From Desulfocarbo indianensis (GTDB lineage: Bacteria > Desulfobacterota > Desulfarculia > Desulfarculales > Desulfarculaceae), in contig LBMP01000007.1 of NCBI GenBank assembly GCA_001184205.1, forward strand, positions 186,001-250,000: a stretch of 64,000 nt of DNA, given 5' to 3'. This document shows, piece after piece, positions 1-9,357 of this stretch. Each line of letters opens with the position of its first letter. Within the stretch, counting starts at the first letter, position 1. Position numbers and translations under genes: made by a program. The notes under the pieces are model-generated. The model was not told the origin of the DNA, made no database searches, and worked only from the letters and a program-made list of their open reading frames with translations.

Positions 1-539
1 TTCCAGGCCCGGCTCAATTCGCGCACCATGGTCTTGTCCAGGCCGGCCTGGGCCAGGGGGCTCAGAACGCCCAGCTCGGCCACGGCCTTGGCCCCGGGGC
101 GGTCCTCCTTGGCGTCGTCCAGCTGGCTGCCCTCGGCCACCGCGGTCAGACCCAGCTCCTGGGCCAGGTGGATCAAAAGCATAAGCCGTCTTCGCTTGCA
201 CCAATAGCAGCGTTGGGGCCCGTTTTCGGCGATGCGGGGGTCGCTCAATTCGGCCGCGTCGATCTCGAGCAATTCAACGCCCAGGGCATGGGCCAGGCCG
301 CGCGCGGCCTCCACCTCCCAATCCGGGGTGAAAGGCCCCAGGCACAGGGCGGCCTTGACCTGATCGCCCAGGGCGGCCCTGGCCGCCGCCACGAGCAGAC
401 TGGAATCCACCCCGCCGGAAAAGGCCACCAGCAGGGAGCCCTGAGCGGCCAAAAGGCTGGCGAGCCGCTGCCAGGCCGCGGCCAGGGCGGCCTCGACCCG
501 GGGCGGGGGCTGCAGGGAGACGCTCAGCCCGGGGCTCAA
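1..539 (-). CDS. larE: LarE-type ATP-dependent sulfur transferase (partial)
   Basis: The N-terminal ~180 residues are present and the C-terminus runs off the left edge. A PP-loop ATP pyrophosphatase motif (AFSGGVDSS) lies near residue 40, followed by a CYWCKRR segment and an EGSQLDDAKEDRPG stretch typical of the LarE family. LarE adenylates and sulfurates the nicotinic-acid-derived pincer cofactor used by lactate racemase and relatives. The likely start is a TTG at 539 that overlaps the TGA stop of the upstream CBS gene, implying translational coupling; no ATG is available nearby. The sacrificial or Fe-S cysteines later in the family are off-window, so the mechanistic subtype cannot be judged. 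A related PP-loop enzyme of other specificity remains possible. Confidence 0.8.
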   Translation of the reverse strand, partial: MSPGLSVSLQPPPRVEAALAAAWQRLASLLAAQGSLLVAFSGGVDSSLLVAAARAALGDQVKAALCLGPFTPDWEVEAARGLAHALGVELLEIDAAELSDPRIAENGPQRCYWCKRRRLMLLIHLAQELGLTAVAEGSQLDDAKEDRPGAKAVAELGVLSPLAQAGLDKTMVRELSRAW

Positions 540-1192
540 TCCAGGACCTCGTGCCCGGCTTGCTTGAGCGCCCGCGTGATGGGCTCCAGGTCGGTCTTTT
601 CCAGGCGGAAGCTGTAGACCCGGCGGGATGGTTCGGAGCTTAGGAGCGCCACCGAGACCACCTCCCCGCCATGGTCCCGGATCAGATGGTGGATGTTTTC
701 CAGGGAATCGGCGTTGGGCTTTAACGCCACGTCCACCCGGCAGGAATCGGTGAGCAGGCCCAGGAGGCTGACGAACAGGCCCAGGATGTCGGCCAGGGTG
801 ATGATTCCCGCCAGCTTGCCCGCGGAAAGCACCGCCAGGCCGGTCAGCTTGTGGTTGTACAAGAGCCGGGCCGCCTGGTACACGGTGGATTCCTGGTCGA
901 TGGTCAGCGGGTTGTCGGTCATGACGTCGCGCACCAGCACCTCTTCCAAAAGGGAGGGGAACCAGGCGGTGCGCAACTGGGTATCGGTGACCAGCCCCAC
1001 CAATTCACCCTGGTCCACCACCGGCAGGTGGCGCACTTCATGGTTGGTCATAATTCCCAGGGCCTCGTCCACCGTGGCGTCGGGGCGCACGGTGTGGGGG
1101 GCGGGGCTCATTCTTTCCTTGACTTTCACGGTACGCTCCAGGGCCTTGGTGATCATTTGAGGTAGGAAATCAAACTCTTGCTCCTTTTCCAT
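536..1192 (-). CDS. CBS-pair protein with C-terminal ACT-like domain
   Basis: The 218-residue soluble protein has two CBS motifs (about residues 25-80 and 88-140; MSPAPHTVRPDATVDEAL and VMTDNPLTIDQESTVYQAA). A ~70-residue ACT-like tail follows (DSLENIHHLIRDHGGEVVSVALL). CBS pairs bind adenine nucleotides or SAM and ACT domains bind small metabolites, so a ligand-sensing role is likely but the target is unknown. It is the first gene of a two-gene unit with larE, whose start overlaps its stop. It is divergent from pyrG across a 330-bp promoter region. The start codon at 1192 lacks a strong Shine-Dalgarno sequence. Confidence 0.8.
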   Translation of the reverse strand: MEKEQEFDFLPQMITKALERTVKVKERMSPAPHTVRPDATVDEALGIMTNHEVRHLPVVDQGELVGLVTDTQLRTAWFPSLLEEVLVRDVMTDNPLTIDQESTVYQAARLLYNHKLTGLAVLSAGKLAGIITLADILGLFVSLLGLLTDSCRVDVALKPNADSLENIHHLIRDHGGEVVSVALLSSEPSRRVYSFRLEKTDLEPITRALKQAGHEVLD

Positions 1193-1253
1193 TCATACGA
1201 CATGGCGGCTTTTAAACACAAGGAGGATTTGTCCGCATTGACAATCCACTAAA

Positions 1254-1270
1254 TTGACCAGCCGGTCATT
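1254..1270. promoter_or_regulatory. Operator-like palindrome TGACC-N4-GGTCA
   Basis: A 5-4-5 inverted repeat (TGACC AGCC GGTCA, flanked by further partly symmetric A/T) lies in the divergent region between the CBS gene and pyrG. The shape suits a dimeric repressor of the TetR or GntR type. No regulator gene is adjacent, so this is a candidate only. Confidence 0.3.
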
Positions 1271-1358
1271 AAAAAAAAGATAAAGGCCTTAGTGCCTGAA
1301 ATCGTTTGTCAGTGCACTTTTTGTTTCTTGGTTGACACAAAATTGCGCGCCGCCAGTC

Positions 1359-1388
1359 TTGACAATCGCCTGAAAAAGTCCCTATATT
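1359..1388 (+). promoter_or_regulatory. Sigma70-type promoter of pyrG
   Basis: TTGACA at 1359-1364 and TATATT at 1383-1388 are separated by 18 bp. The predicted transcript start near 1395 leaves a leader of about 130 nt before pyrG. Another TTGACA lies at 1332-1337. Confidence 0.6.
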
Positions 1389-1453
1389 AAGCCTGGTAGG
1401 ACAAGCGGCCGGTGGTGATTACCTGGGGGGTGACAGCGGCTGCGTGCACCTGA

Positions 1454-3166
<1,713 letters not shown>

Positions 3167-3579
3167 TTCCCGGCCTGGTCGGCCGCCACCTCGCCGGCGC
3201 GCGCGAAGCTCAGGTGGGCCCAGAAGCAGGCCAGGACGAACCCCGCCGGCCGCCACCTCGCCGGCGCGCGGGAAGGCTCGGGCCGGCAGCGCCCGCAGCC
3301 GGCGTCACTCCAGCGGCCCAGGGGTTCGACAAGCTTTCCCTAAAGAATACGCGGTGATCGGCGCGGTCAACTCGCCGGCGGTGCACAGCTGACTAACCAC
3401 TGCCTGGCCGGCGACACAGGGCGCGAAAGCGCCTTGCCCCTGGCTTCAACCCCGCTTCGCGCGCGGCCTTCCGCGCATCCGGCCTCGTCAAACCGCACTT
3501 TCCATGATAAATAGCTTGACCGACTAAGTCGCCGCTTTCTTCGCGGCCCTGACCCCGCACACGCCTTTTGGATGTACAC
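3167..3579. other. Intergenic region with a 23-bp direct repeat
   Basis: No gene is supported in these 413 bp. A near-perfect GC-rich direct repeat (GGCCGCCACCTCGCCGGCGC and onward) occurs at about 3180-3202 and 3248-3270, 68 bp apart. Short reading frames through it lack ribosome binding sites and protein-like composition. A weak TTGACC box occurs near 3520, but no good -10 follows. Confidence 0.5.
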
Positions 3580-4485
3580 ATGACCAAGTCCTCTTTACTG
3601 GCCAAAGCCGCCCATCTGCGCGGCTGCGCCACCATTTCGCTCATGGCCCTGAACACCATTTGGTGGACCGCCCTGCTGTTCTGCGTGACCCTGTATAAGG
3701 CGGTGGTTCCCATCGGCGGCTGGCGGCGAGCGGCCGGCCGGGGCATGGTCAACCTGGCCAACGCCTGGATCACCTGCAACAACCTGATACTGGCCTTGGT
3801 CAATGAGGTGGAGTGGCGCTTTGTGCTTCCCCGCGGCCTGGACCGCTGGCGGAATTACCTGGTCATTGCCAATCATCAGTCCTGGACCGACATCCTGGCC
3901 TTGCAGCGGGTGTTTTTGCGGCGGATTCCGTTCTTGCGGTTTTTCCTGAAACAAAACCTGATCTGGGTGCCGCTCCTGGGGCCGGCCTGGTGGGCGCTGG
4001 ACTTTCCCTTTGTCAAAGGCAGGTCCAAGCGGGCGGTCAAGGCCGGAGGCCGGAGCGAGGCCGCCAACCTGGATTTCGTTGCCAAGGCCTGCGCCAAATA
4101 CCGGGAGATACCGGTCTCCATCATGAATTTCGTGGAAGGCACCCGCTTCACCAGGCAGAAGCACCAGCGGCAGAACTCGGGCTATGACAATTTGCTCAAG
4201 CCCAAGGCCGGCGGCGTGACCATGGTGCTGAGCGCCATGCCGGACTGCCTGCACAGCATTCTGGACGTCACCATCGTCTATCCCGGCGGGGCCGGGACTT
4301 TCTGGGAGTTCATCTGCTCCCGCCGGCGGCAGGTGGTGGTGCATGTTGAAGAGAAGCAACTGGCCGGCCTGATCACCGACGAGCGCCTGCGTGATGAAGG
4401 CTTCCGCTCCCACGTGGAGGGGTTCCTCAACGACATGTGGCGGGCCAAGGACGGCAAGTTGCGGCGGCTGGCCGGAGCCTTCTAA
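3580..4485 (+). CDS. PlsC-like lysophospholipid acyltransferase family protein
   Basis: The 301-residue protein has the acyltransferase motif I NHQSWTD (His/Asp catalytic pair) near residue 97 and motif III EGTRFT near residue 186. An N-terminal hydrophobic segment suggests membrane attachment. This arrangement and length fit the YihG/LCLAT-like branch of 1-acyl-glycerol-3-phosphate acyltransferases, which esterify lysophospholipids at the inner membrane; the exact acceptor is not determined. The ATG at 3580 is preferred, with an in-frame TTG four codons upstream. Neither has a strong ribosome binding site. It stands alone, flanked by long non-coding stretches. Confidence 0.85.
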   Translation: MTKSSLLAKAAHLRGCATISLMALNTIWWTALLFCVTLYKAVVPIGGWRRAAGRGMVNLANAWITCNNLILALVNEVEWRFVLPRGLDRWRNYLVIANHQSWTDILALQRVFLRRIPFLRFFLKQNLIWVPLLGPAWWALDFPFVKGRSKRAVKAGGRSEAANLDFVAKACAKYREIPVSIMNFVEGTRFTRQKHQRQNSGYDNLLKPKAGGVTMVLSAMPDCLHSILDVTIVYPGGAGTFWEFICSRRRQVVVHVEEKQLAGLITDERLRDEGFRSHVEGFLNDMWRAKDGKLRRLAGAF

Positions 4486-4716
4486 GGCTTGCCCTGCGAC
4501 CGCGGGCGATCCGGCGCGCGGGCCTGCCGATCTCTCCTAAAGAGCCAGCCCATCCCCTTCCGCGCGATTCCCTCGCGGAGCCCCCGCCAGGTCAGCCCGG
4601 CGGGCGGCATGCCATAGTTCGCCTAAGAAGACCTTTCAGACCTTGGCGGCGAAACGGCCGGCGGTTGCCATTCAGCCGGATTTGCCTTTAAAATGCGAAG
4701 CAACAGGCCCGTCCTC
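4486..4716. other. Non-coding spacer
   Basis: No convincing gene, RNA or promoter is visible between the acyltransferase gene and the hairpin array that begins at 4717. Confidence 0.4.
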
Positions 4717-4866
4717 TGGCAAGGTGTTGAAAAACACCTTGCCAGGCGGGCCATGGACGGCCCGCCAATTTGCGCTGTTTTGAAAAAACAAGCAAATTGC
4801 CCAACTTGGCAAAACCTAAGCTTTTGCCAAGTTGGGATTGAAAAAGGCCAGGAGGGCCTTTTTCAA
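4717..4866. repeat. Array of five contiguous perfect hairpins
   Basis: Five stem-loops follow one another with essentially no spacing. They are 4717-4744 (12-bp stem, GAAA loop), 4745-4766 (8 bp), 4766-4799 (8-bp outer stem with a GTTT/AAAC inner stem), 4800-4836 (15 bp, 7-nt loop) and 4838-4866 (12 bp, 5-nt loop). The ends share AGGTGTTGAAAAA on the left and its near-inverse TTTTTCAACAACCT on the right, as in a miniature inverted-repeat element. The array lies just upstream of a secreted-protein gene. It could be a non-autonomous repeat, a structured leader RNA, or both. Confidence 0.7.
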
Positions 4867-4911
4867 CAACCTGCTAGCCCGTCAAATCCTGGTAGCACTG
4901 GAGAAAACCGC

Positions 4912-5475
4912 ATGAAGACCGCTAGATGCTTGTTGCCGCTGTGGGCGCTGGCGCTGGTTATGTGCTTAGCCGTTCCGGCCCTGGCCGACGCCCCCAAACC
5001 CTGTTCACTCATCAGCAAGGACGAGGCCGCCGCCATCCTGGGCGAGCCGGTCAAGGACGCCCGCCCGGGAAAGGTGGTGGGCATGGCTAATGGCGAGAAA
5101 TGCGAATACTTCACGGCGGCGCCTTTGGCCAAGAGGGGCGGCGTGGGAGTGGTGAGCCTGGTCATCTACAGCCAGGAATCCCTTAAGGACGGCCTGTTCG
5201 CCACGCCCAAGGATTTCTACCACCGCCTGCGCAAGGCCGGCCAGAACGCCGGCTCCGCGTTTCAAGACGTGGCGGGCATGGGCGACGAGGCCTACTGGAA
5301 TTCCAAGAGCAACACCCTGCACATCCTGGCCAAGGGAGTTTACTTGCAGCTCAAGATCAACGACCTCAAGCAATTAAAGGCCCCCAGCATGACCGAGTTG
5401 CAGAAGATGATCTCGGAGCACAGACGCCAGCTCTGCGAACAGGCGGCCAAGCAGCATATCCTCCCCAAGCTGTGA
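4912..5475 (+). CDS. Exported protein of unknown function
   Basis: The 187-residue product starts with a clear signal peptide (MKTARCLLPLWALALVMCLAVPALA, probable cleavage after ALA). The mature part (DAPKPCSLISKDEAAAILGEPVKDARPG...CEYFTA) resembles small exported proteins of the DUF3558 or 'CSLIT' type, with two cysteines that may form a disulfide. No catalytic motif is seen. ATG 4912 is chosen because the signal peptide begins there; a longer frame upstream only reads through the hairpin array. A periplasmic location is inferred. Confidence 0.7.
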   Translation: MKTARCLLPLWALALVMCLAVPALADAPKPCSLISKDEAAAILGEPVKDARPGKVVGMANGEKCEYFTAAPLAKRGGVGVVSLVIYSQESLKDGLFATPKDFYHRLRKAGQNAGSAFQDVAGMGDEAYWNSKSNTLHILAKGVYLQLKINDLKQLKAPSMTELQKMISEHRRQLCEQAAKQHILPKL

Positions 5476-5707
5476 GAGCCTTGCCGTGCGCCTCCCGCCG
5501 GGAGGGATAGGCGCGCCGCGCCCTGGCCGCCGCCCTTGGGCTCAGGTATGAAAAAAATAAGGGGCCGTGGCTCGCTCAGCCACGGCCCGCCGCTTTGAAG
5601 CGCGGGCGCAAGCGAGCGGCTCCGGGCAAGGGGCTCGACTTGGGACCCGCCATGGGTCATTATTAAGGCCCATAACCCAAAACCGCCAGCATGGAGGCCA
5701 GCAACAC

Positions 5708-6547
5708 ATGGGCCAGCCCGTTCCAGAGGTCGTCATGGCCGGTAAGCCTTTTGGCCGCAACCGCCTTTTCATCATCGCCGGTCCCTGCGTCATAGAGAGC
5801 CCGGATTTGGCCCTGGAAGTGGCTGAATCCCTGGCGGCCATCAGCCAGCGCCTGGATTTGCCGCTCATATTCAAGGCCAGCTTTGACAAGGCCAACCGCA
5901 CCAGCATCGATTCCTTCCGGGGCCCCGGCCTGGAAGAGGGGCTCAAGGTCATGGCCAGGGTCAAGGAGGCCACCGGCCTGCCGGTGATCAGCGACGTGCA
6001 TTGGCCCCATCAGGCAGCTCAAGCCGCCGAGGTGCTGGACGTTTTGCAGGTGCCGGCTTTTCTCTGCCGCCAGACCGACCTGCTCTTGGCGGTGGGGAGC
6101 ACCGGCAAGGTGGTTAATATCAAAAAGGGCCAATTCGTGGCGCCCCACGACATGGGCCCGGTGGTGGCCAAGGTGCGCGCCACGGGCAATAAAAAGGTGT
6201 GGCTCACCGAGCGCGGCTCCAGCTTCGGCTATAACAACCTGGTGGTGGACATGCGCTCGCTGGCGGTGATGGCCGATACCGGCTGCCCCGTGGTTTTCGA
6301 CGCCACCCACAGCGTGCAGTTGCCCGGCGGCCTGGGGGCGGTCAGCGGCGGCGACCGGCGCTTCGTGCCGGCCCTGGCCAAGGCCGCGGTGGCGGCCGGG
6401 GCCCACGGCGTTTTCATGGAGGTGCATCCCCGGCCGGACGAGGCCCTCTGCGACGGGCCCAATTGCTGGGCGCTGGCCGAAACCGAGGCCCTTCTGGCCA
6501 GGCTAAAGGAGATATACGCCGCGGCGCGGGAAGGAAACCAGCCATGA
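5708..6547 (+). CDS. kdsA: 3-deoxy-8-phosphooctulonate synthase (Kdo8P synthase)
   Basis: The 279-residue enzyme condenses PEP with arabinose 5-phosphate to give Kdo 8-phosphate for lipopolysaccharide. Family motifs include FIIAGPCVIES, FKASFDKANRTS, QTDLL, KKGQF, TERGSSFGYNNLVVDMR and FDATHSVQLPGG. The motif around residue 20 has Cys (GPCVIES). GGAGG at 5694-5698 supports the ATG at 5708, although the frame is open farther upstream. Its stop overlaps the kdsC ATG, consistent with an operon of successive Kdo steps. Confidence 0.97.
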   Translation: MGQPVPEVVMAGKPFGRNRLFIIAGPCVIESPDLALEVAESLAAISQRLDLPLIFKASFDKANRTSIDSFRGPGLEEGLKVMARVKEATGLPVISDVHWPHQAAQAAEVLDVLQVPAFLCRQTDLLLAVGSTGKVVNIKKGQFVAPHDMGPVVAKVRATGNKKVWLTERGSSFGYNNLVVDMRSLAVMADTGCPVVFDATHSVQLPGGLGAVSGGDRRFVPALAKAAVAAGAHGVFMEVHPRPDEALCDGPNCWALAETEALLARLKEIYAAAREGNQP

Positions 6548-7077
6548 CCGCTCCCCAACCCACCCTGGCCGCCAGGGCGGCCCGCATAAAGCTATTGGTC
6601 TTGGATATCGACGGCGTGCTCACCGACGGCCGCGTGGTCTACGACGGCGAGGGCCGCGAGATAAAGTTCTTCGATATTCAGGACGGCCACGGCCTGAAGC
6701 TCTTGCAACGGGCCGGAGTCCAGGTGGCCTTGCTCTCGGGGCGGGAATCCACGGTGAACCGCATCCGGGCAAGGGAACTGGGCATCGAGGAACTGCACGA
6801 GGACTGCAAGATCAAGCTGCCGGTGTTTGAAAATATCCTGGCGGCCCACGGCCTGCCGGCTGCCGAGGCGGCCTTCATGGGCGACGACCTGATAGACCTG
6901 CCGCCCATGCGCGCGGCGGGCCTGGCCCTGGCGCCGGCCAACGCGGTGCCCGAGGTCAAGGCGGCGGCCCATTGGGTGGCGCCCAAGCCCGGCGGCGGCG
7001 GGGCGGTGCGCCTGGCTTGCGAACTGATCCTGAAAAGCTCGGGCGCCTGGCCAGAGGTCACCGCCCGTTATTTCTAG
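6544..7077 (+). CDS. kdsC: 3-deoxy-8-phosphooctulonate phosphatase
   Basis: The 177-residue HAD-superfamily C0-type phosphatase hydrolyses Kdo 8-phosphate to Kdo. It has motif I LDIDGVLTDG, motif II SGRES, a conserved lysine region (KIKLPVFENIL) and motif III FMGDDLIDLPPM. The ATG at 6544 overlaps the kdsA stop (ATGA), so the two are translationally coupled and complete consecutive steps of the LPS core pathway. Length and motifs match the tetrameric KdsC family. Confidence 0.95.
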   Translation: MTAPQPTLAARAARIKLLVLDIDGVLTDGRVVYDGEGREIKFFDIQDGHGLKLLQRAGVQVALLSGRESTVNRIRARELGIEELHEDCKIKLPVFENILAAHGLPAAEAAFMGDDLIDLPPMRAAGLALAPANAVPEVKAAAHWVAPKPGGGGAVRLACELILKSSGAWPEVTARYF

Positions 7078-7102
7078 GCCCGCCTGAAAAGGAAAGCGGA
7101 GC

Positions 7103-7708
7103 ATGCCCAAATGGGTAGCGGCCTGGTTGGTTCTGGCGGCGTTTTCAGCGGCGGGCTGCGCCGCTTCCCGCATGCAGGAGGCCTATAAAAACCCCCAATA
7201 CCTCGGCGGCGTCATCAAAAGCGTCTTGGTGGTGGGGGTGGCCAAAAAAATCGAGACGCGCAAATCCTTTGAATCCCATTTTGCCAAGGCCTTGAGCAAG
7301 GCGGGGCTCAGGGCGGTGCCCAGCCATGAAAAGGCGCCCCGCCTGAAGCAGGCCGACGCCCAGGTTATAAGGCAGACCGCCGCCGCGCTGGGCTTGCAGG
7401 CGGTCATGGTGGTGCACTACCGGGGCGCGGAACGGGAGTTCCAAACCCCCCAGGGCCCGACGCCGGGTCTGGACTACAATTCCTTGCCCTACTATTTCCC
7501 CGGCGTCTACAATTACGTCAACCGCCCCGACTACGCGCCCATGAAAAGCTATCTGCAACTGGAGTGCAATCTATACGAGGTCAAAAGCCTGGACTTGGTT
7601 TGGACCGGCCACTCCGAAATCCTGGAGCCCCGCGATCTCGGCGAATTGAGCGCCGATTTGGCGGGGCTGGTGACGGCCCAATTGAAAAAGGACGGCCTTT
7701 TGCCCTAG
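7103..7708 (+). CDS. Predicted lipoprotein of unknown function
   Basis: The 201-residue protein has a signal sequence with lipobox SAAGC (Cys about residue 19), so it is probably a lipid-anchored envelope protein. The mature domain (KSVLVVGVAKKIETRKSFESHFAKALSKAGLRAVPS...) resembles DUF4136-like outer-membrane lipoproteins that begin with a Rossmann-like beta-alpha unit. It lies 25 bp after kdsC and may share the Kdo operon, which suggests an envelope role. No enzymatic motif is visible. Confidence 0.75.
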   Translation: MPKWVAAWLVLAAFSAAGCAASRMQEAYKNPQYLGGVIKSVLVVGVAKKIETRKSFESHFAKALSKAGLRAVPSHEKAPRLKQADAQVIRQTAAALGLQAVMVVHYRGAEREFQTPQGPTPGLDYNSLPYYFPGVYNYVNRPDYAPMKSYLQLECNLYEVKSLDLVWTGHSEILEPRDLGELSADLAGLVTAQLKKDGLLP

Positions 7709-7869
7709 GGGCCACGGCTGTTTGCCCGCCGCGGGCGGCTGATGCTCGTCACCGGCCTTGGCGTGACGCTCACCTGGTAAAGCGCTGCCCATGGATCGGG
7801 CACCTGATTCCAGGCGAGGCTAAATCAAGGTTTTTGGGGACTCGGCGCTAAAGGACGCACCAGTTTTGC

Positions 7870-8448
7870 CTACTCCGGAATCCGCACATAAGCGGCGTCG
7901 TAGATTCCCCGGTCCGCCGTGGGGTGGCAGGCCGCGCAGTTGGCCAGGGAGCCCACCGACTTGCGCTTAAACACCCCCGGCGGCAGTTTGCGGCCCATAT
8001 GCTGATGCAGGATGAAGGGTACCTGGGTTACCCGGAGGGGCGTTTGGCCGGCCAGGCTATTCATGACCCTGCGCGAAACCCTGGAACCCGCCGTGTCGGC
8101 GGCGTTGGCCCGCAGATAGGTTCTGACGGATTCGGCTTGCCCGGGTTCCAGGCTGATTTCCTGGCCGAAATGGTCCTTGCGGCCGGCGATTATCCTGTCC
8201 CAGGACCGGGCCGGCAACAGACCGGGTTGATAGACGAAATGACAAGCCCCGCATTGGGCGCGATAGGCCTGGTTGCTCACCGGCGCCACCCAGCCGCCGT
8301 TCCGCCCCTGGCCGTTGACTTGGGAGCGGTTGCGATATCGTTTGCCATTGGCCCCGGCCAGGCCGGCCGGCAGGCTGGCCAAAAAGGCCAGGACCAACAG
8401 CCCCGCGATCAGGCGAATCCCATAAGACGAAAACAGAAGCTCCCGCAT
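7870..8448 (-). CDS. DHC-type dihaem cytochrome c
   Basis: The 192-residue exported protein has two haem c motifs, CGACH (about residue 71) and CAACH (about residue 178). Its body, including GLLPARSWDRI and DHFGQEISL, matches the DHC/SHP dihaem cytochrome family. The signal peptide (MRELLFSSYGIRLIAGLLVLAFLASLPAG) sets the start at 8448 rather than farther upstream. It would act as a periplasmic electron carrier. It lies downstream of msrA on the same strand, with a 9-bp-stem hairpin in between, so co-transcription is uncertain. Confidence 0.85.
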   Translation of the reverse strand: MRELLFSSYGIRLIAGLLVLAFLASLPAGLAGANGKRYRNRSQVNGQGRNGGWVAPVSNQAYRAQCGACHFVYQPGLLPARSWDRIIAGRKDHFGQEISLEPGQAESVRTYLRANAADTAGSRVSRRVMNSLAGQTPLRVTQVPFILHQHMGRKLPPGVFKRKSVGSLANCAACHPTADRGIYDAAYVRIPE

Positions 8449-8476
8449 GATTTGGTTTCCCGTTGGCGCGGAATCA

Positions 8477-8510
8477 GCCGATGCCCGCCCTCCCGGCAAG
8501 TGGCATCGGC
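8477..8510 (-). terminator. Hairpin between msrA and the dihaem cytochrome gene
   Basis: GCCGATGCC (8477-8485) pairs perfectly with GGCATCGGC (8502-8510). No T-run follows, so it may be a processing or attenuation structure rather than a full terminator. Confidence 0.35.
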
Positions 8511-8568
8511 AAATACAGCCTAACGGCCGGGAGAGCAGCCATTAATATAGGCGGACCAAGGGACCGGC

Positions 8569-9198
8569 TCAAGGTTTTTCCCAGAGTTCCTTGAGGCGTT
8601 GATCCCGCCCGCAGCTGTAGCGGTAGAACTTGTAGCGCAAGGGATTCTTGAGATAGTAATCCTGGTGGTAATCCTCGGCCGGATAAAAGGTGGAGGCCGC
8701 CGCGATCTGGGTGTGTATTTCCGCGAACCGCCCGCTCTCCACGATCTTTTGCTTGGATTCCTCGGCCAGGCGGCGTTGCTCCTCGTCGTGATAAAAAATG
8801 GCGCTGCGGTATTGATTGCCGTGGTCGCAGAACTGGGCGTCCTTGGCCGTGGGGTCTATGTTGCGCCAGAAGACCTCCAGCAATCGCCCGTAGCTGATTT
8901 TGGCGGGATTATATTCAATCCTCAGGGCCTCGGCGTGGCCGGTGGCGCCGGAGGATACTTCCTCATAAGTGGGGTTTTCGGTGTGGCCGCCGGTGTAGCC
9001 GGAAGTGGTCGATATCACGCCCTCAAGCTTGTCGAACGGCGGCTCCATGCACCAGAAACAGCCACCGGCAAAGGTGGCGACAGCCCTATTCGGCGCCATG
9101 TTTTCTGCCTCCCCGGCCAGGGCGGACCCTTGGGGCCAAAACCCTAACCAACAGGTGAGTATTGCCATCAACGCAATTAAACGTGCGGAGTTTGCCAT
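8569..9198 (-). CDS. msrA: Peptide methionine sulfoxide reductase A, exported
   Basis: The 209-residue MsrA reduces methionine-S-sulfoxide in proteins. The catalytic motif is GGCFWCMEPPFDKLEGV, followed by SGYTGG, and the C-terminal region contains YHQDYY and a late Cys (YSCGRDQ) that may act in resolution. An N-terminal signal sequence (MANSARLIALMAILTCWLGFWPQGSALA) indicates export to the periplasm, and it fixes the start at 9198. A Fur/PerR-like box sits 43 bp upstream, which suggests metal- or peroxide-responsive control. A separate exported MsrB is encoded at 53956. Confidence 0.93.
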   Translation of the reverse strand: MANSARLIALMAILTCWLGFWPQGSALAGEAENMAPNRAVATFAGGCFWCMEPPFDKLEGVISTTSGYTGGHTENPTYEEVSSGATGHAEALRIEYNPAKISYGRLLEVFWRNIDPTAKDAQFCDHGNQYRSAIFYHDEEQRRLAEESKQKIVESGRFAEIHTQIAAASTFYPAEDYHQDYYLKNPLRYKFYRYSCGRDQRLKELWEKP

Positions 9199-9240
9199 GC
9201 CGTACCTTCCCCTGGCTGGACGCGGCCTGAGCGAGCCGCT

Positions 9241-9253
9241 GATAATCATTATC
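9241..9253. promoter_or_regulatory. Fur/PerR-type box upstream of msrA
   Basis: The sequence GATAATCATTATC is a perfect GATAAT-1-ATTATC palindrome and equals the core of the classical Fur box. It is followed by a further ATATGAT. The ATAATGATT core (read on the minus strand) recurs at the perR gene at 47288-47296. Confidence 0.6.
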
Positions 9254-9320
9254 TATATGATAGGCATTAAAATCCGGAGCGCACGTCCGTCACGGTTTTT
9301 TCTCGGGGGGGGGCGTGGTG

Positions 9321-9348
9321 CCGCCGGCCCGGCAATTCGGGCCGGCGG
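9321..9348 (-). terminator. Terminator after the sigma54 response regulator gene
   Basis: An 11-bp GC-only stem (CCGCCGGCCCG/CGGGCCGGCGG) with a 6-nt loop lies 10 bp past the stop codon. The T-tract (ctcgagaaaaaacc complement) is imperfect and distant. Confidence 0.6.
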
Positions 9349-9357
9349 GGAGGTTTT

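Noticed and set aside
3320-3340. tRNA T-loop-like GGTTCGACAAG
   Set aside because: No matching acceptor or anticodon stems around it.
4693-4911. N-terminal extension of the exported protein at 4912
   Set aside because: The extension reads through the hairpin array and would bury the signal peptide.
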